Below are positions 53,499-61,911 of a stretch of 64,000 nucleotides of DNA, in pieces (the stretch's first letter is position 1; each line of letters starts with the position of its first letter). Under the pieces are notes generated by a model. The model had not been told where the DNA came from and did no database searches. It saw only the letters and a list, made by a program, of their open reading frames with translations. This DNA comes from CANMUM01 sp965263365 (GTDB lineage: Bacteria > Pseudomonadota > Alphaproteobacteria > Rhodobacterales > Rhodobacteraceae): the NCBI GenBank assembly GCA_965263365.1, contig OZ253672.1, positions 1,612,001 through 1,676,000 on the forward strand, in the 5' to 3' direction. The position numbers and the translations under genes are program-made.

Positions 53499-54656
53499 AT
53501 GACAATGATCATTACATTTGGAGTCGTATTGGCTCTACTATTAGTTATTTTTACAACCATAAAGTGGTGGAACTTAGAATTAAATGGGCCACAGGGTGCC
53601 TCTTTATTCGTTTTTTGCGCAATTCTCTTCACCTCTGGACTTGACGTCGGGCTGATTATGTTTCCGCTCGCCTGGGACTTCCCGCTATATGCAGATACTG
53701 CGGCGGAGCCAGCCTATGCTTTTACAAATCCGCTTGCTATCGAATTTGGCTATTGGGGATTTTTAATTTGGTCCTTCTATTTTCTGACCGGATTCTATTT
53801 TTGCGTTATCGAACCAAAAGTCGGTTTTTTCAAAATTCCAATTGTGAAAATCATAAATAACATTGTGATCATTGCAACTTGTGCTTTCACAGGTGCGCTA
53901 TTTCTCATTTATCTCCCTTACTACATCCCAATGGTCGGCGACGGTGAAAGCGTAATACCAATTTTTTATGTCATCACTTTCCTAGTAATCTGTGCGGCTG
54001 CCTACAGCTCAACAGACATAAAATTCGTAAAAGCCCTCTCAATAGCATCAACGCTTTTGTTTTTTGGACTCATATTTTTAGCATGGATTTTGGGCGGAAT
54101 GAGCCTCGGGGACTTTGGTTACTCCGCATCTCATATTGGAGGATACTTCGCAAATATCCACAAATTTATAATCCCGATGACTGATTACCATGAGTTTTTT
54201 CTTTTCTGGTGGTTCGCTTGGTCAATCATGATCGGTCAATTTACATCACGATTTGTCAGTGGTCTTAAGACTTGGCAGTTCCTAATCGCACTCCTCGTCA
54301 TCCCATCGATCCCACTCGCAATGTGGTTTGCAGTACTGTACCATTACTTTCTCAATGAAATCCCAACAGCTGGCATTCTCAATTGGGCAATGGTCATTGT
54401 AGGCATAACCTTCGTGGTGAATTCGTTCGATAGCTTAATTCGGCTTTACACAGACAACTTAAACTTCACGGTCGAAAAATACGGGAAACTCCCTTATCTG
54501 ATCGCAAACATTCTTTTGTTGTCTTGCCTAACCGTCGCTTTCCAATCGCAATGGCTAAAAATTGAATGGGTGGGCACGATCGTCATCGCTATTTATGTTG
54601 CGTGCCTAAGTTATATCTTCACTAAGTCTCGCAGTGTGATCGCCGAAATCAGATAA
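53499..54656 (+). CDS. Short BCCT-like membrane transporter
   Basis: This 385-residue, highly hydrophobic protein has about 10-11 membrane helices. The segment YHEFFLFWWFAWSIMIGQFTSRFVSGLKT resembles the substrate and Na+ region of BCCT (choline/glycine betaine) carriers, where W.xxWWxxW..F.xRxSxGR is typical. EFGYWGFLIWSFYFLTGFYF also fits. It is shorter than the usual 500 or more residues. The substrate is unknown; choline/betaine-like compounds are a guess from the family. GGGAG lies 8 bases before ATG. It stands alone. Confidence 0.65.
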   Translation: MTMIITFGVVLALLLVIFTTIKWWNLELNGPQGASLFVFCAILFTSGLDVGLIMFPLAWDFPLYADTAAEPAYAFTNPLAIEFGYWGFLIWSFYFLTGFYFCVIEPKVGFFKIPIVKIINNIVIIATCAFTGALFLIYLPYYIPMVGDGESVIPIFYVITFLVICAAAYSSTDIKFVKALSIASTLLFFGLIFLAWILGGMSLGDFGYSASHIGGYFANIHKFIIPMTDYHEFFLFWWFAWSIMIGQFTSRFVSGLKTWQFLIALLVIPSIPLAMWFAVLYHYFLNEIPTAGILNWAMVIVGITFVVNSFDSLIRLYTDNLNFTVEKYGKLPYLIANILLLSCLTVAFQSQWLKIEWVGTIVIAIYVACLSYIFTKSRSVIAEIR

Positions 54657-54669
54657 ATTAAAAAATAAA

Positions 54670-54697
54670 CAGGGGCGCAAATTTAACTGCGCCCCTG
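54670..54697. terminator. Hairpin between convergent BCCT-like and mscL genes
   Basis: A perfect 10-bp stem CAGGGGCGCA / TGCGCCCCTG with an 8-base loop. On the minus strand it is followed by TTTATTTTTT, so it probably ends mscL; it can also serve the plus strand weakly. Confidence 0.7.
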
Positions 54698-54716
54698 ACC
54701 AAAATAAATTCAAAAA

Positions 54717-55065
54717 TTACTTTTTTAACGCATCTCGGATTTCAATCAACAAATCAACTTCACTTGGTCTAGCCGGAGCCTCTTCTTCCATCTTTTTTAT
54801 CTTGTTGATAAACTGAACGATTAAAAACACGACGAAGGCGATTATGATAAAATTAATGATCGCTTGAATAAATAGTCCATAATTGATCCCACCTGCTGCA
54901 AGGGTAGAAAAATCAACTCCGCCCATGAACATTCCAACGATCGGCATAATAATATTTGTCTACAAGTGACGTCACGATCGCCGTAAAAGCCGCACCAATA
55001 ATAATCCCTACTGCGAGATCCATCACATTGCCTTGCGCAATAAAATCTTTAAATTCTTTTAACAC
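54717..55065 (-). pseudogene. mscL: Large-conductance mechanosensitive channel, split by a one-base frameshift
   Basis: The N-terminal half reads from GTG 55065: LKEFKDFIAQGNVMDLAVG, IIIGAAFTAIVTSLVD. The C-terminal half, MPIVGMFMGGVDFSTLA...LVQFINKIKKMEEE and SEVDLLIEIRDALKK, is in a different frame from 54947. Removing one A from the AAA at 54955-54957 restores the expected SLVDNIIMPIVG. The total span of 349 bases equals 116 codons plus one base. MscL normally opens under hypo-osmotic shock. It is either a real inactivation or a single-base sequence error. Confidence 0.85.
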
Positions 55066-55119
55066 ACTGTCCGCTTAAACGTCTGTTGAACCCGCTCTGA
55101 CAATTTTTATTGGATTGTT

Positions 55120-56670
55120 TTAGTGTCCACCATCGTTAGTGGACGCTATGAGGTTTTTTATGAGTATACGGCGTTATTGGACGGCTGCTGAGAAGCGGTC
55201 GATTTGTTTGGCCAGCGGCCAAGGATGGTAAAATCAACATCACGGCGGCGCAATAATCGATGCTGCTTTCGGGGATCGACTGGCGGATTAAGCATAAAAC
55301 ATAGCGGCCTTTAAGCGTGGGATAGCCGCTTTTTTATTGGATTTTTGTTTATTTTTGACAATGGAGGATTCACAATCTGAGCCCAATTTGCTATCAAACT
55401 CGCAATGATTAATGACCTCAAAACCCTACCAGAAAACCCCGCCGAGTTGCGCGCTGTGAGCGAGCTTTTGATGAATGAGGTCAAGTCGCAAGCCCTGATG
55501 ATCTAAAAGTTCGAGTGCCCATTGAGAAAATTCGAATGTATTGAGCCAAATCACAAAGAATATGCGGACTATTCACCACGGTTCAAACCTTATAATCAGA
55601 AGGAAAGCGGATGGCACAATGAGACCTATAGTTTGGTATTGCGCGATGATGAACGGATCATTGCGGGAGGTCGTGGCCATATTTATCTCGGAGCCCTCGA
55701 AATTCGAAGGCTTTGGGTTGACAAAGCCCTACGTGGCGAGAGTATCGGCTCTGATCTTATGAAAGCTATTGAAGAGAAAGCACGTAGGCGTGGCGCCTCA
55801 AAAGCAAGGCTTTATACCTACTCGTGGCAAGCTGAAATATTTTATAAAAATCACGGATATGATGCATACGCAAAGTTTGATTTCCCTAAAAGGCATTACC
55901 GAATTGATATGCAGAAGTTTCTTTGAAGTGCCCCCAAAACAGGGTGCGTCAGAACTTAGCGTAGAATTTCACACTCAGTTGGAAGCGACTACATCATTCG
56001 TCCCCGCATGGCCAATTATATATTCAGGTGCCGATTGCGAAGCCATCTGCCAAGCGCCGCTGCCTTCGCGCCCGATTGAAAGAGGAAGAGCAGGTGCTGG
56101 GCTATTGGCTCATGTTGTCGTCTCTAAATACGCAGATCATTTACCGCTTTATCGTCAGAGCCAGATTTATGCACGTGAGGGTATCGACATTGATCGTTCG
56201 ACAATGGCGGATTGGGTCGAGAGATCAACCGCACTTCTTGAACCGCTGGCCAAGGCCATTGGCCGCCAAGCCCGCAAAGGACAAGCAAAGCCGACCTTTG
56301 ATGAGCTGTAAAGCTGGCTACAAAACCAGCACCCGAAAATCTCAGGCAAAAGCCCACTGGCAGGCGCGATCCGATATGCGCTTAGCCGGTTGCCAAAAGC
56401 GCGGGCATATATTGATAGAGGATTTTTGAAGCTCGACAATAATACGGCAGAAAGGGCAATGAAGCCCGTCGCTATCGGCCGCAAAAACTGGATGTTCGTA
56501 GGTTCCGAGCGCGGCGGAAAAGCCACGGCTATCGCCTTCACCCTCATCGAAACCGCCAAGCTTAACAACGTCGATCCGCAGGCATGACTCACATGGGTGC
56601 TCGCTCAGATCGCCGACCACAAAATCAAACGTATAGACGAATTGACGCCGTGGTGCTATGATAAAAAAAC
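55120..56670 (+). mobile_element. Shattered IS66-family element containing a passenger GNAT gene
   Basis: Pieces lie in the correct IS66 order on one strand. A tnpA start (55160-55231) reads MSIRRYWTAAEKRSIC. A tnpB end (55222-55304) reads KINITAAQ, stop, SMLLSGIDWRIKH. The tnpC N-terminus (55405-55506) reads LKTLPENPAELRAVSELL. The tnpC middle (about 55990-56311) reads PSRPIERGRAGAGLLAHVVVSK and YADHLPLYRQSQIYAREG. The tnpC end (about 56330-56660) reads LDNNTAERAMKPVAIGRKNW, with a TGA in place of the usual Trp codon after DPQA. Between the two tnpC parts lies an intact acetyltransferase gene. Borders are approximate. Confidence 0.82.
55522..55926 (+). CDS. GNAT-family N-acetyltransferase
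   Basis: This 134-residue protein has a core with GGRGHIYLGALEIRRLWVDKALRGESIGSDLM. This is the GNAT strand 4 and the acetyl-CoA-binding loop (consensus R.xGxG/A). KARRRGASKARLYTYSWQAEIFYKNHGYDAYAKF follows. The substrate is unknown. The start is unclear: TTG at 55522 is the first codon, without a good ribosome site. It sits where the middle of IS66 tnpC should be, so it was either inserted or carried by the element. Confidence 0.75.
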   Translation: MRKFECIEPNHKEYADYSPRFKPYNQKESGWHNETYSLVLRDDERIIAGGRGHIYLGALEIRRLWVDKALRGESIGSDLMKAIEEKARRRGASKARLYTYSWQAEIFYKNHGYDAYAKFDFPKRHYRIDMQKFL

Positions 56671-56707
56671 AAACCGAAACAGACGGTTACGTTGCAGTTA
56701 TATCTTG

Positions 56708-56721
56708 AACGAACGTTCGTT
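56708..56721. promoter_or_regulatory. Perfect palindrome, probable TetR-family operator
   Basis: AACGAACGTTCGTT is a perfect 14-bp palindrome, 47 bases before the oxidase start. It is typical of TetR/AcrR-type operators. A TetR gene is the second gene of the unit, so autoregulation is likely. Confidence 0.7.
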
Positions 56722-56768
56722 TGTTAGTAAAAAGGGTGAGCGACGAATCCAACCGGGAGAAGATACTT

Positions 56769-57995
56769 ATGGAACGCAGGGATTTAATGGCTGGAAGTGC
56801 AGCGGCGGTACTGGCGGGGTTGACGCCTTGGATATCTCGCGCGCAGTCGGCGGGCCAACCGAACCTCTTGGGGTACTTGCGAACGAATTGGAGCCGTGAC
56901 CCCTTTTCTTACGGCACTTACTCATATCTGGCACAAGGATCCGGCAGACGCCACCATCGCCAACTCGCGAAACCCATCGCCGAGAAGGTCTACTTTGCAG
57001 GGGAGGCATCCAATCCCGAGCGTAACAGTTCAGTCCATGCAGCTCTGGAATCTGGCCGGCTTGTCGCAGCATCTCTACTCGAGAACTCCGTGCAGAAAAT
57101 CTGTATTATTGGTGCCGGAATTGCCGGATTATCCGCAGCACATGCGCTAGACGCGGCAGGACGCGACGTTGAGGTGATCGAAGCACGAGACCGCATTGGC
57201 GGTCGCGTCAACACCGATACAAGCTTGGGTTTCGCAGCGGACCTGGGCGCGAGTTGGCTGCATGGTTCTGAAGGCAACCCATTGACTGAGGTCATCGATC
57301 AGCTCGGAATGCGGCGTGCAATTTCCGACGAGTCATGGATTGTCCGCGCGAATGGCAGTTCGTTGAACGATGATGAAATCCCGGGCTGGGTGAACGAGGT
57401 CTCGAACTACAATAATCGGGCTGGCGCAAGCAAAGATGCAATGAACGAGTGGGGTTACGTATTCACGAGCGACTATAGCGGAGAAGAACTCCTGTTTCCG
57501 GACGGCTACGGACAGATTTTCGATGCCTTTGACGGCGGCTACGACCTCGCCTTGAACACCGTTGTTACCAATATCGATTATTCCGGCACGGCGGTTCGGG
57601 TCACCACTGACAGCGGAACAGCAACCTTTGACGCTGTGATTGTCACCGTTCCTCTTGGGGTTCTGAAGGCAGGGAGCATTGCATTCACGCCTGCCCTTCC
57701 AAGTGCCACACAGAACGCTATTGATGTGCTTGGCTATGGCACGCTCGACAAGATATATCTTCAGTTTGATGAAGTCTTCTGGGATACGGAGCCACACAAC
57801 ATCATTACTCCGTTCAACGGTTTCGAACAGGGCTTCTTTAATAGTTGGGTGAATCTCTATCCGACCATGGGCAAGCCGGTGCTTCTTTGCTTCAACGGGG
57901 GGCCTGCTGCCTTGGCGCTTTCCACCGAACCCGATGAGGTGGTAATAGCCCGAGCCCGGCAAACAATCCTAACAGCCTATGGCTGGCCCACTTGA
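56769..57995 (+). CDS. Flavin-containing amine oxidase family protein with apparently permuted domain order
   Basis: The 408-residue product starts at ATG 56769 with GGGAG upstream. Residues 1-29 form a twin-Arg-type signal (ERRDLMAGSAAAVLAGL). Residues 30-107 hold what is normally the C-terminal end of these enzymes: LRTNWSRDPFSYGTYSYLA, then KVYFAGEASNPERNSSVHAA. Only then comes the FAD Rossmann motif IIGAGIAGLSAAHALD (113-128) with EARDRIGGRVN and the middle domain. The protein stops at TAYGWPT, exactly where the displaced segment would normally start. GC content is higher than in the flanks. It is either a working circular permutant or a rearranged pseudogene. Confidence 0.8.
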   Translation: MERRDLMAGSAAAVLAGLTPWISRAQSAGQPNLLGYLRTNWSRDPFSYGTYSYLAQGSGRRHHRQLAKPIAEKVYFAGEASNPERNSSVHAALESGRLVAASLLENSVQKICIIGAGIAGLSAAHALDAAGRDVEVIEARDRIGGRVNTDTSLGFAADLGASWLHGSEGNPLTEVIDQLGMRRAISDESWIVRANGSSLNDDEIPGWVNEVSNYNNRAGASKDAMNEWGYVFTSDYSGEELLFPDGYGQIFDAFDGGYDLALNTVVTNIDYSGTAVRVTTDSGTATFDAVIVTVPLGVLKAGSIAFTPALPSATQNAIDVLGYGTLDKIYLQFDEVFWDTEPHNIITPFNGFEQGFFNSWVNLYPTMGKPVLLCFNGGPAALALSTEPDEVVIARARQTILTAYGWPT

Positions 57996-57998
57996 CTC

Positions 57999-58604
57999 AT
58001 GTCTGAAGAAGAACCGCTGAGCAAAAGAGAGGCTGCGCTTCAAGAGCGCCGGCTGCACATCCTAAACGCAGCCATTGATTGCCTAGTTGAGAAGGGGTTT
58101 CACAACACAGGCATGCGCGACATTGCGAAACGCGCCGAAGTCAGTCTGGGCAACCTCTACAACCACTTTCCCGGCAAGCATGACATGCTTGTCGGGATGG
58201 CAGAACTTGAAACCGAAGAGCTTTCAAAGTTCGTCAAAGTGCTGTCGGGCGAGGAAATGGTACTGAAGACCTTTAGCCAGTTTGTAGAAGAGTACATCAC
58301 ATATACGTCCAATCGCGATTCCGCGATTTTGAGTCTTGAGATCACGGCAGAAGCAATGCGAAAGAAGGACATTGCCATGCTCTTTCTCCAGGCAAGGGCT
58401 TCTCTCTCAGATGCACTTGTTTCTCTTCTGCGGCGTGGTGCAAATGAAGGCGTTTTCCGCGCCTCGGCTGCGAATGAAGAAACGGCCTGTTTCGTTTTGG
58501 ATCTGCTTGAAAGCAGCGCAATTCGAACCCTCGTTGTCGGATCTGACAACCGGAGCGTTCGTAGAGAAATAGAAAGGTTCTTAGCAAAAGCACTTCAAAC
58601 CTGA
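57999..58604 (+). CDS. TetR/AcrR-family transcriptional regulator
   Basis: This 201-residue protein has the N-terminal helix-turn-helix RRLHILNAAIDCLVEKGFHN, then TGMRDIAKRAEVSLGNLYNHFPGKHDML. An all-helical ligand-binding domain follows without a recognised ligand. It starts 3 bases after the oxidase stop, so it is in the same transcript. The perfect palindrome at 56708 is its likely operator. Confidence 0.92.
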   Translation: MSEEEPLSKREAALQERRLHILNAAIDCLVEKGFHNTGMRDIAKRAEVSLGNLYNHFPGKHDMLVGMAELETEELSKFVKVLSGEEMVLKTFSQFVEEYITYTSNRDSAILSLEITAEAMRKKDIAMLFLQARASLSDALVSLLRRGANEGVFRASAANEETACFVLDLLESSAIRTLVVGSDNRSVRREIERFLAKALQT

Positions 58605-58872
58605 CATTCGAACAAGGTGCAGCATCTGCACTTCTGGGCTCTTTCACGGCTTTAGCTGCGTTTTGCACCAAGGTCCGGTTCAGCGGGGTGATCTGAGCGG
58701 TGTGGTGTTTTAAGATGGCCGCCATCGTATAACGCTGCCTGCGTCTCGCCGTTATCCCACTGATACAGCAGACCGATTTCTTCGCCAGTCATGATACACG
58801 TAATGCGACCGAGGGCTTTGGCCGTCGTGCGAACACCTGTCCTCAAAATTATAACCAAGAAGAACATAAAAC
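58605..58872. other. Gap with a possible short minus-strand frame
   Basis: About 270 bases. A minus-strand frame (ATG 58792 to 58652) would encode MTGEEIGLLYQWDNGETQAA and a further 26 residues. It reads like real protein, but I know no family for it and it is short. It may be a remnant of the transferred segment. Confidence 0.35.
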
Positions 58873-58898
58873 AAAAAAAGACCCCGTATAGGGGTCTT
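58873..58898 (-). terminator. Rho-independent terminator of the DUF6280-like gene
   Basis: On the minus strand, AAGACCCC, loop tatac, GGGGTCTT, then five more T. The stem is perfect. Confidence 0.88.
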
Positions 58899-58917
58899 AA
58901 AGAATTTGTAATGGCAC

Positions 58918-59223
58918 TTATGCGGCCGAGGCTTGCCTTTCGCTTTCCTCTCTCGAAAGCGCAACCGAGGTTCGAACTCCGCGTTTAACGAACTCCATGA
59001 GTCCTGCGACAACACGCTCGTTTGGCTCAATGCCTGCGCACATTAAAACTTCACGGCCATCTCGTGAACGCGCCCAACGCGCCACTTGCTCTTGACCATT
59101 TCCATACTTTTTGTCGTCTGCAATCGCATCGTCAAGAGCAGCAAGCACTACCGCAGCGAATAATCGACGCGAACGCGCACCTTGATCATTTGTTTGCGCC
59201 ATTGCATCAATGAAATCGAACAT
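58918..59223 (-). CDS. Conserved small alphaproteobacterial protein (DUF6280-like)
   Basis: This 101-residue protein contains FAAVVLAALDDAIADDKKYG, QVARWARSRDGREVLMCAGI and RVVAGLMEFVKRGVRTSVAL. This pattern is one I associate with a conserved Rhodobacterales protein of unknown function (DUF6280); the name is from memory and not checked. No signal peptide or metal motif. GGA lies 9 bases before the ATG. It is monocistronic with its own terminator and divergent from clpA. Confidence 0.7.
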   Translation of the reverse strand: MFDFIDAMAQTNDQGARSRRLFAAVVLAALDDAIADDKKYGNGQEQVARWARSRDGREVLMCAGIEPNERVVAGLMEFVKRGVRTSVALSREESERQASAA

Positions 59224-59545
59224 ACAAAATCCTTTCTTCTTTTTATTATGTTTTAATGATTTTGTGATTTGAACGTAGATACTGAATTATCACTACTGTA
59301 GATAGGCCTTCAAATGCATATCAGTCATGCATAATGAGCATGGGTAATTCAAACACAAACATACATCGCTTTATCTTTATTTTTACCTTCATGAATTAGT
59401 AAAATCTAAAAGATTTTGCCTTCTCACTTATGAAACCAGCATAATCAAATTAGTTGACACCTTCAGTTGAAGTTTTTTTGTCAACTAAATGCTTGAAATT
59501 TTGCAAAGTTAAACTAATTTTAATTTATGTGATAAAAGGATATTC
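59224..59545. promoter_or_regulatory. Divergent regulatory region with a nested dyad upstream of clpA
   Basis: A perfect inverted repeat TAGTTGACA (59451-59459) / TGTCAACTA (59479-59487) encloses a second palindrome, CTTCAGTTGAAG (59461-59472). The left arm contains a consensus -35 (TTGACA). Nothing else is visible in these 320 bases. Confidence 0.5.
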
Positions 59546-61855
59546 ATGCCGTCATTTTCTAGAGATCTCGAATTAGCAATTCATAACGCGTTTGCGATTG
59601 CAAAGACCCACAACCACGAGATGGTTACCCTTGAGCATCTCCTGCTAAGCCTTTGCGATGAATCGAGTGCGCTCAGTGTTTTACAGGCATGTCAGGTCAA
59701 TATCGAAAATTTAAGAAAAAATCTGGCTGATTTTGTGACAAATGAACTCGAAGGACTGGTCAGCGAAATTGAAGAGCATGAAGCAACTCCAACCACTAGT
59801 TTTCAACGCGTGATCCAACGCGCAGCGATTCACGTTGGCACTTCTGGTCAAAAAGAAGTTCACGGCGCAAATGTCATCGTTGCCATTTTCGCTGAACGCG
59901 AATCTCACGCAGCATATTTTTTACAAAATGAAGGCATCACGCGATACGACGCCGTCAATTTTATATCACATGGTATTTCCAAGGATAGCCATTCCGAAAT
60001 TTCAGCGGAGACAACCGATTTTAACGACGAAACGGCAACTGATACAGATAGTTCCGATAGATCGCCATTAAATAAATATTGTATAAATCTCAACGAAAAG
60101 GCTGCGCAAGATAAAATTGACCCATTAATCGGACGTTCTGAAGAAGTCGAGCGTCTCTCCCAAATCTTATGCAGAAGACGCAAGAATAACCCGATTTTAG
60201 TCGGAGATCCTGGTGTGGGGAAAACAGCTATCGTCGAAGGACTAGCTAAAAAAATTGAAGATGGCGTCGTTCCCGATGTCTTGAAAGACGTTACCATATA
60301 CTCACTTGATTTAGGCTCAATGATTGCTGGCTCAAAATATCGTGGTGATTTTGAAGAACGCTTAAAGGGCGTGATAAAAGAGGTCGAAGACAAAGATAAT
60401 ATCGTACTTTTCATCGACGAAATTCATACCATTGTCGGCGCGGGAGCAACCAGCGGCGGCTCTTTGGACGCATCTAATTTACTAAAGCCAGCCCTAGCAC
60501 GCGGTTCATTGCGCTGCATTGGATCAACGACTTATCAAGAATTTAGGCAGCACTTTGAGAAGGATAGCGCCCTTTTGCGCCGCTTTCAAAAAATTGATAT
60601 AAATGAACCTGACTTGGCCAGCACAATAAAAATTCTTCAGGGATTAAAGCCTGCTTTCGAAAAGCATCACGAAATCCGTTTTACCAATGATGCAATTAAA
60701 GCAGCTGTTGATCTATCAGCGCGTCATATTCATGATCGCAAATTACCCGATAAAGCGATTGATGTCTTAGACGAAGCTGGCGCGGCACAAGCACTTGTAT
60801 CAGCATCATCAAGACGTAAAACAATCGGTATCAAAGAAGTCGAAGCGGTAGTTGCCAAAATCGCGCGCATTCCGAACAAAACAATATCGCGAAGTGAAAC
60901 AGAGATTTTACGCGATCTTGAATCCAGCTTGTTGCGAAATGTATTTGGTCAAGATGATGCGATTAAGGCACTGGTGTCTTCGGTTAAGCTCGCGAGAGCG
61001 GGACTACGCGAACATGAGAAGCCGATTGGTGTATATTTATTTGCAGGGCCAACAGGCGTTGGAAAAACGGAAGTCGTAAAGCAGTTGGCAAGCACTTTGG
61101 ATATTGAGCTTCTTAGATACGATATGTCCGAGTACATGGAAAAGCACTCAGTGTCTCGCTTAATCGGTGCGCCCCCGGGATATGTCGGCTTCGATCAAGG
61201 TGGACTGTTAAGCGACGCAGTTGATCAACACCCGCACAGTATCGTTTTACTTGATGAAATTGAAAAAGCGCATCCGGATATTTTCAATATTTTGCTACAA
61301 ATTGCAGATAATGGCGAATTAACCGATCACAATGGAAAAAAGATAAGTTTCCGGAACGCCATAATCGTGATGACTTCTAACGCCGGAGCTAGTGACGCTG
61401 CTCGGGAGGTCATCGGCTTCGGAAATTCAGACAATGATTCTGCCGTTGACCAAGAGCTTGAGCGTCTATTTGCGCCTGAGTTCAGAAATCGTCTAGATGC
61501 AATAATCAAATTTAATGCACTACCGATCCAAGTTATCGAAAAAGTTGTAGAAAAATTCATTCTTCAGCTCGAAGCGCAACTTTTAGATCGCAATGTTCAT
61601 ATTGACGTAACAAAGGCGGCTACAACGTGGTTGGCAAACCATGGATATGACGCCAAAATGGGTGCTCGCCCAATCTCTAGGCTCATTCAAGAAAAAATCA
61701 AAAAGCCACTCGCAGAGGAATTACTTTTTGGTAGATTAGTAACTGGAGGCGACATTGCGATTGATGTCAAAGATGATGCAATTAAATTCGTTGTGAATGC
61801 ACCAAAACTCAATAAACCTCAAAAACCAAACTCTAAATTGATAACCGCACAGTAA
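59546..61855 (+). CDS. clpA: ATP-dependent Clp protease ATP-binding subunit ClpA
   Basis: This 769-residue protein begins with a Clp-N domain (residues ~1-145, LELAIHNAFAIAKTHNHEMVTLEHLLLSL). AAA-1 has Walker A VGDPGVGKTAIVEGLA and Walker B LFIDEIHTIVGAG. AAA-2 has Walker A GPTGVGKTEVVKQLA and Walker B LLDEIEKAHPD. There is no ClpB-type coiled-coil M-domain, so it is ClpA rather than ClpB. ClpA unfolds substrates for ClpP; its adaptor ClpS is often encoded next to it but is not seen here. The start has AAAGGA 8 bases before. Confidence 0.94.
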   Translation: MPSFSRDLELAIHNAFAIAKTHNHEMVTLEHLLLSLCDESSALSVLQACQVNIENLRKNLADFVTNELEGLVSEIEEHEATPTTSFQRVIQRAAIHVGTSGQKEVHGANVIVAIFAERESHAAYFLQNEGITRYDAVNFISHGISKDSHSEISAETTDFNDETATDTDSSDRSPLNKYCINLNEKAAQDKIDPLIGRSEEVERLSQILCRRRKNNPILVGDPGVGKTAIVEGLAKKIEDGVVPDVLKDVTIYSLDLGSMIAGSKYRGDFEERLKGVIKEVEDKDNIVLFIDEIHTIVGAGATSGGSLDASNLLKPALARGSLRCIGSTTYQEFRQHFEKDSALLRRFQKIDINEPDLASTIKILQGLKPAFEKHHEIRFTNDAIKAAVDLSARHIHDRKLPDKAIDVLDEAGAAQALVSASSRRKTIGIKEVEAVVAKIARIPNKTISRSETEILRDLESSLLRNVFGQDDAIKALVSSVKLARAGLREHEKPIGVYLFAGPTGVGKTEVVKQLASTLDIELLRYDMSEYMEKHSVSRLIGAPPGYVGFDQGGLLSDAVDQHPHSIVLLDEIEKAHPDIFNILLQIADNGELTDHNGKKISFRNAIIVMTSNAGASDAAREVIGFGNSDNDSAVDQELERLFAPEFRNRLDAIIKFNALPIQVIEKVVEKFILQLEAQLLDRNVHIDVTKAATTWLANHGYDAKMGARPISRLIQEKIKKPLAEELLFGRLVTGGDIAIDVKDDAIKFVVNAPKLNKPQKPNSKLITAQ

Positions 61856-61911
61856 TTTTTTACCCCACGTTACATCAACTCTGTTTGCTTAATTCGATCT
61901 CAACGACTTGT

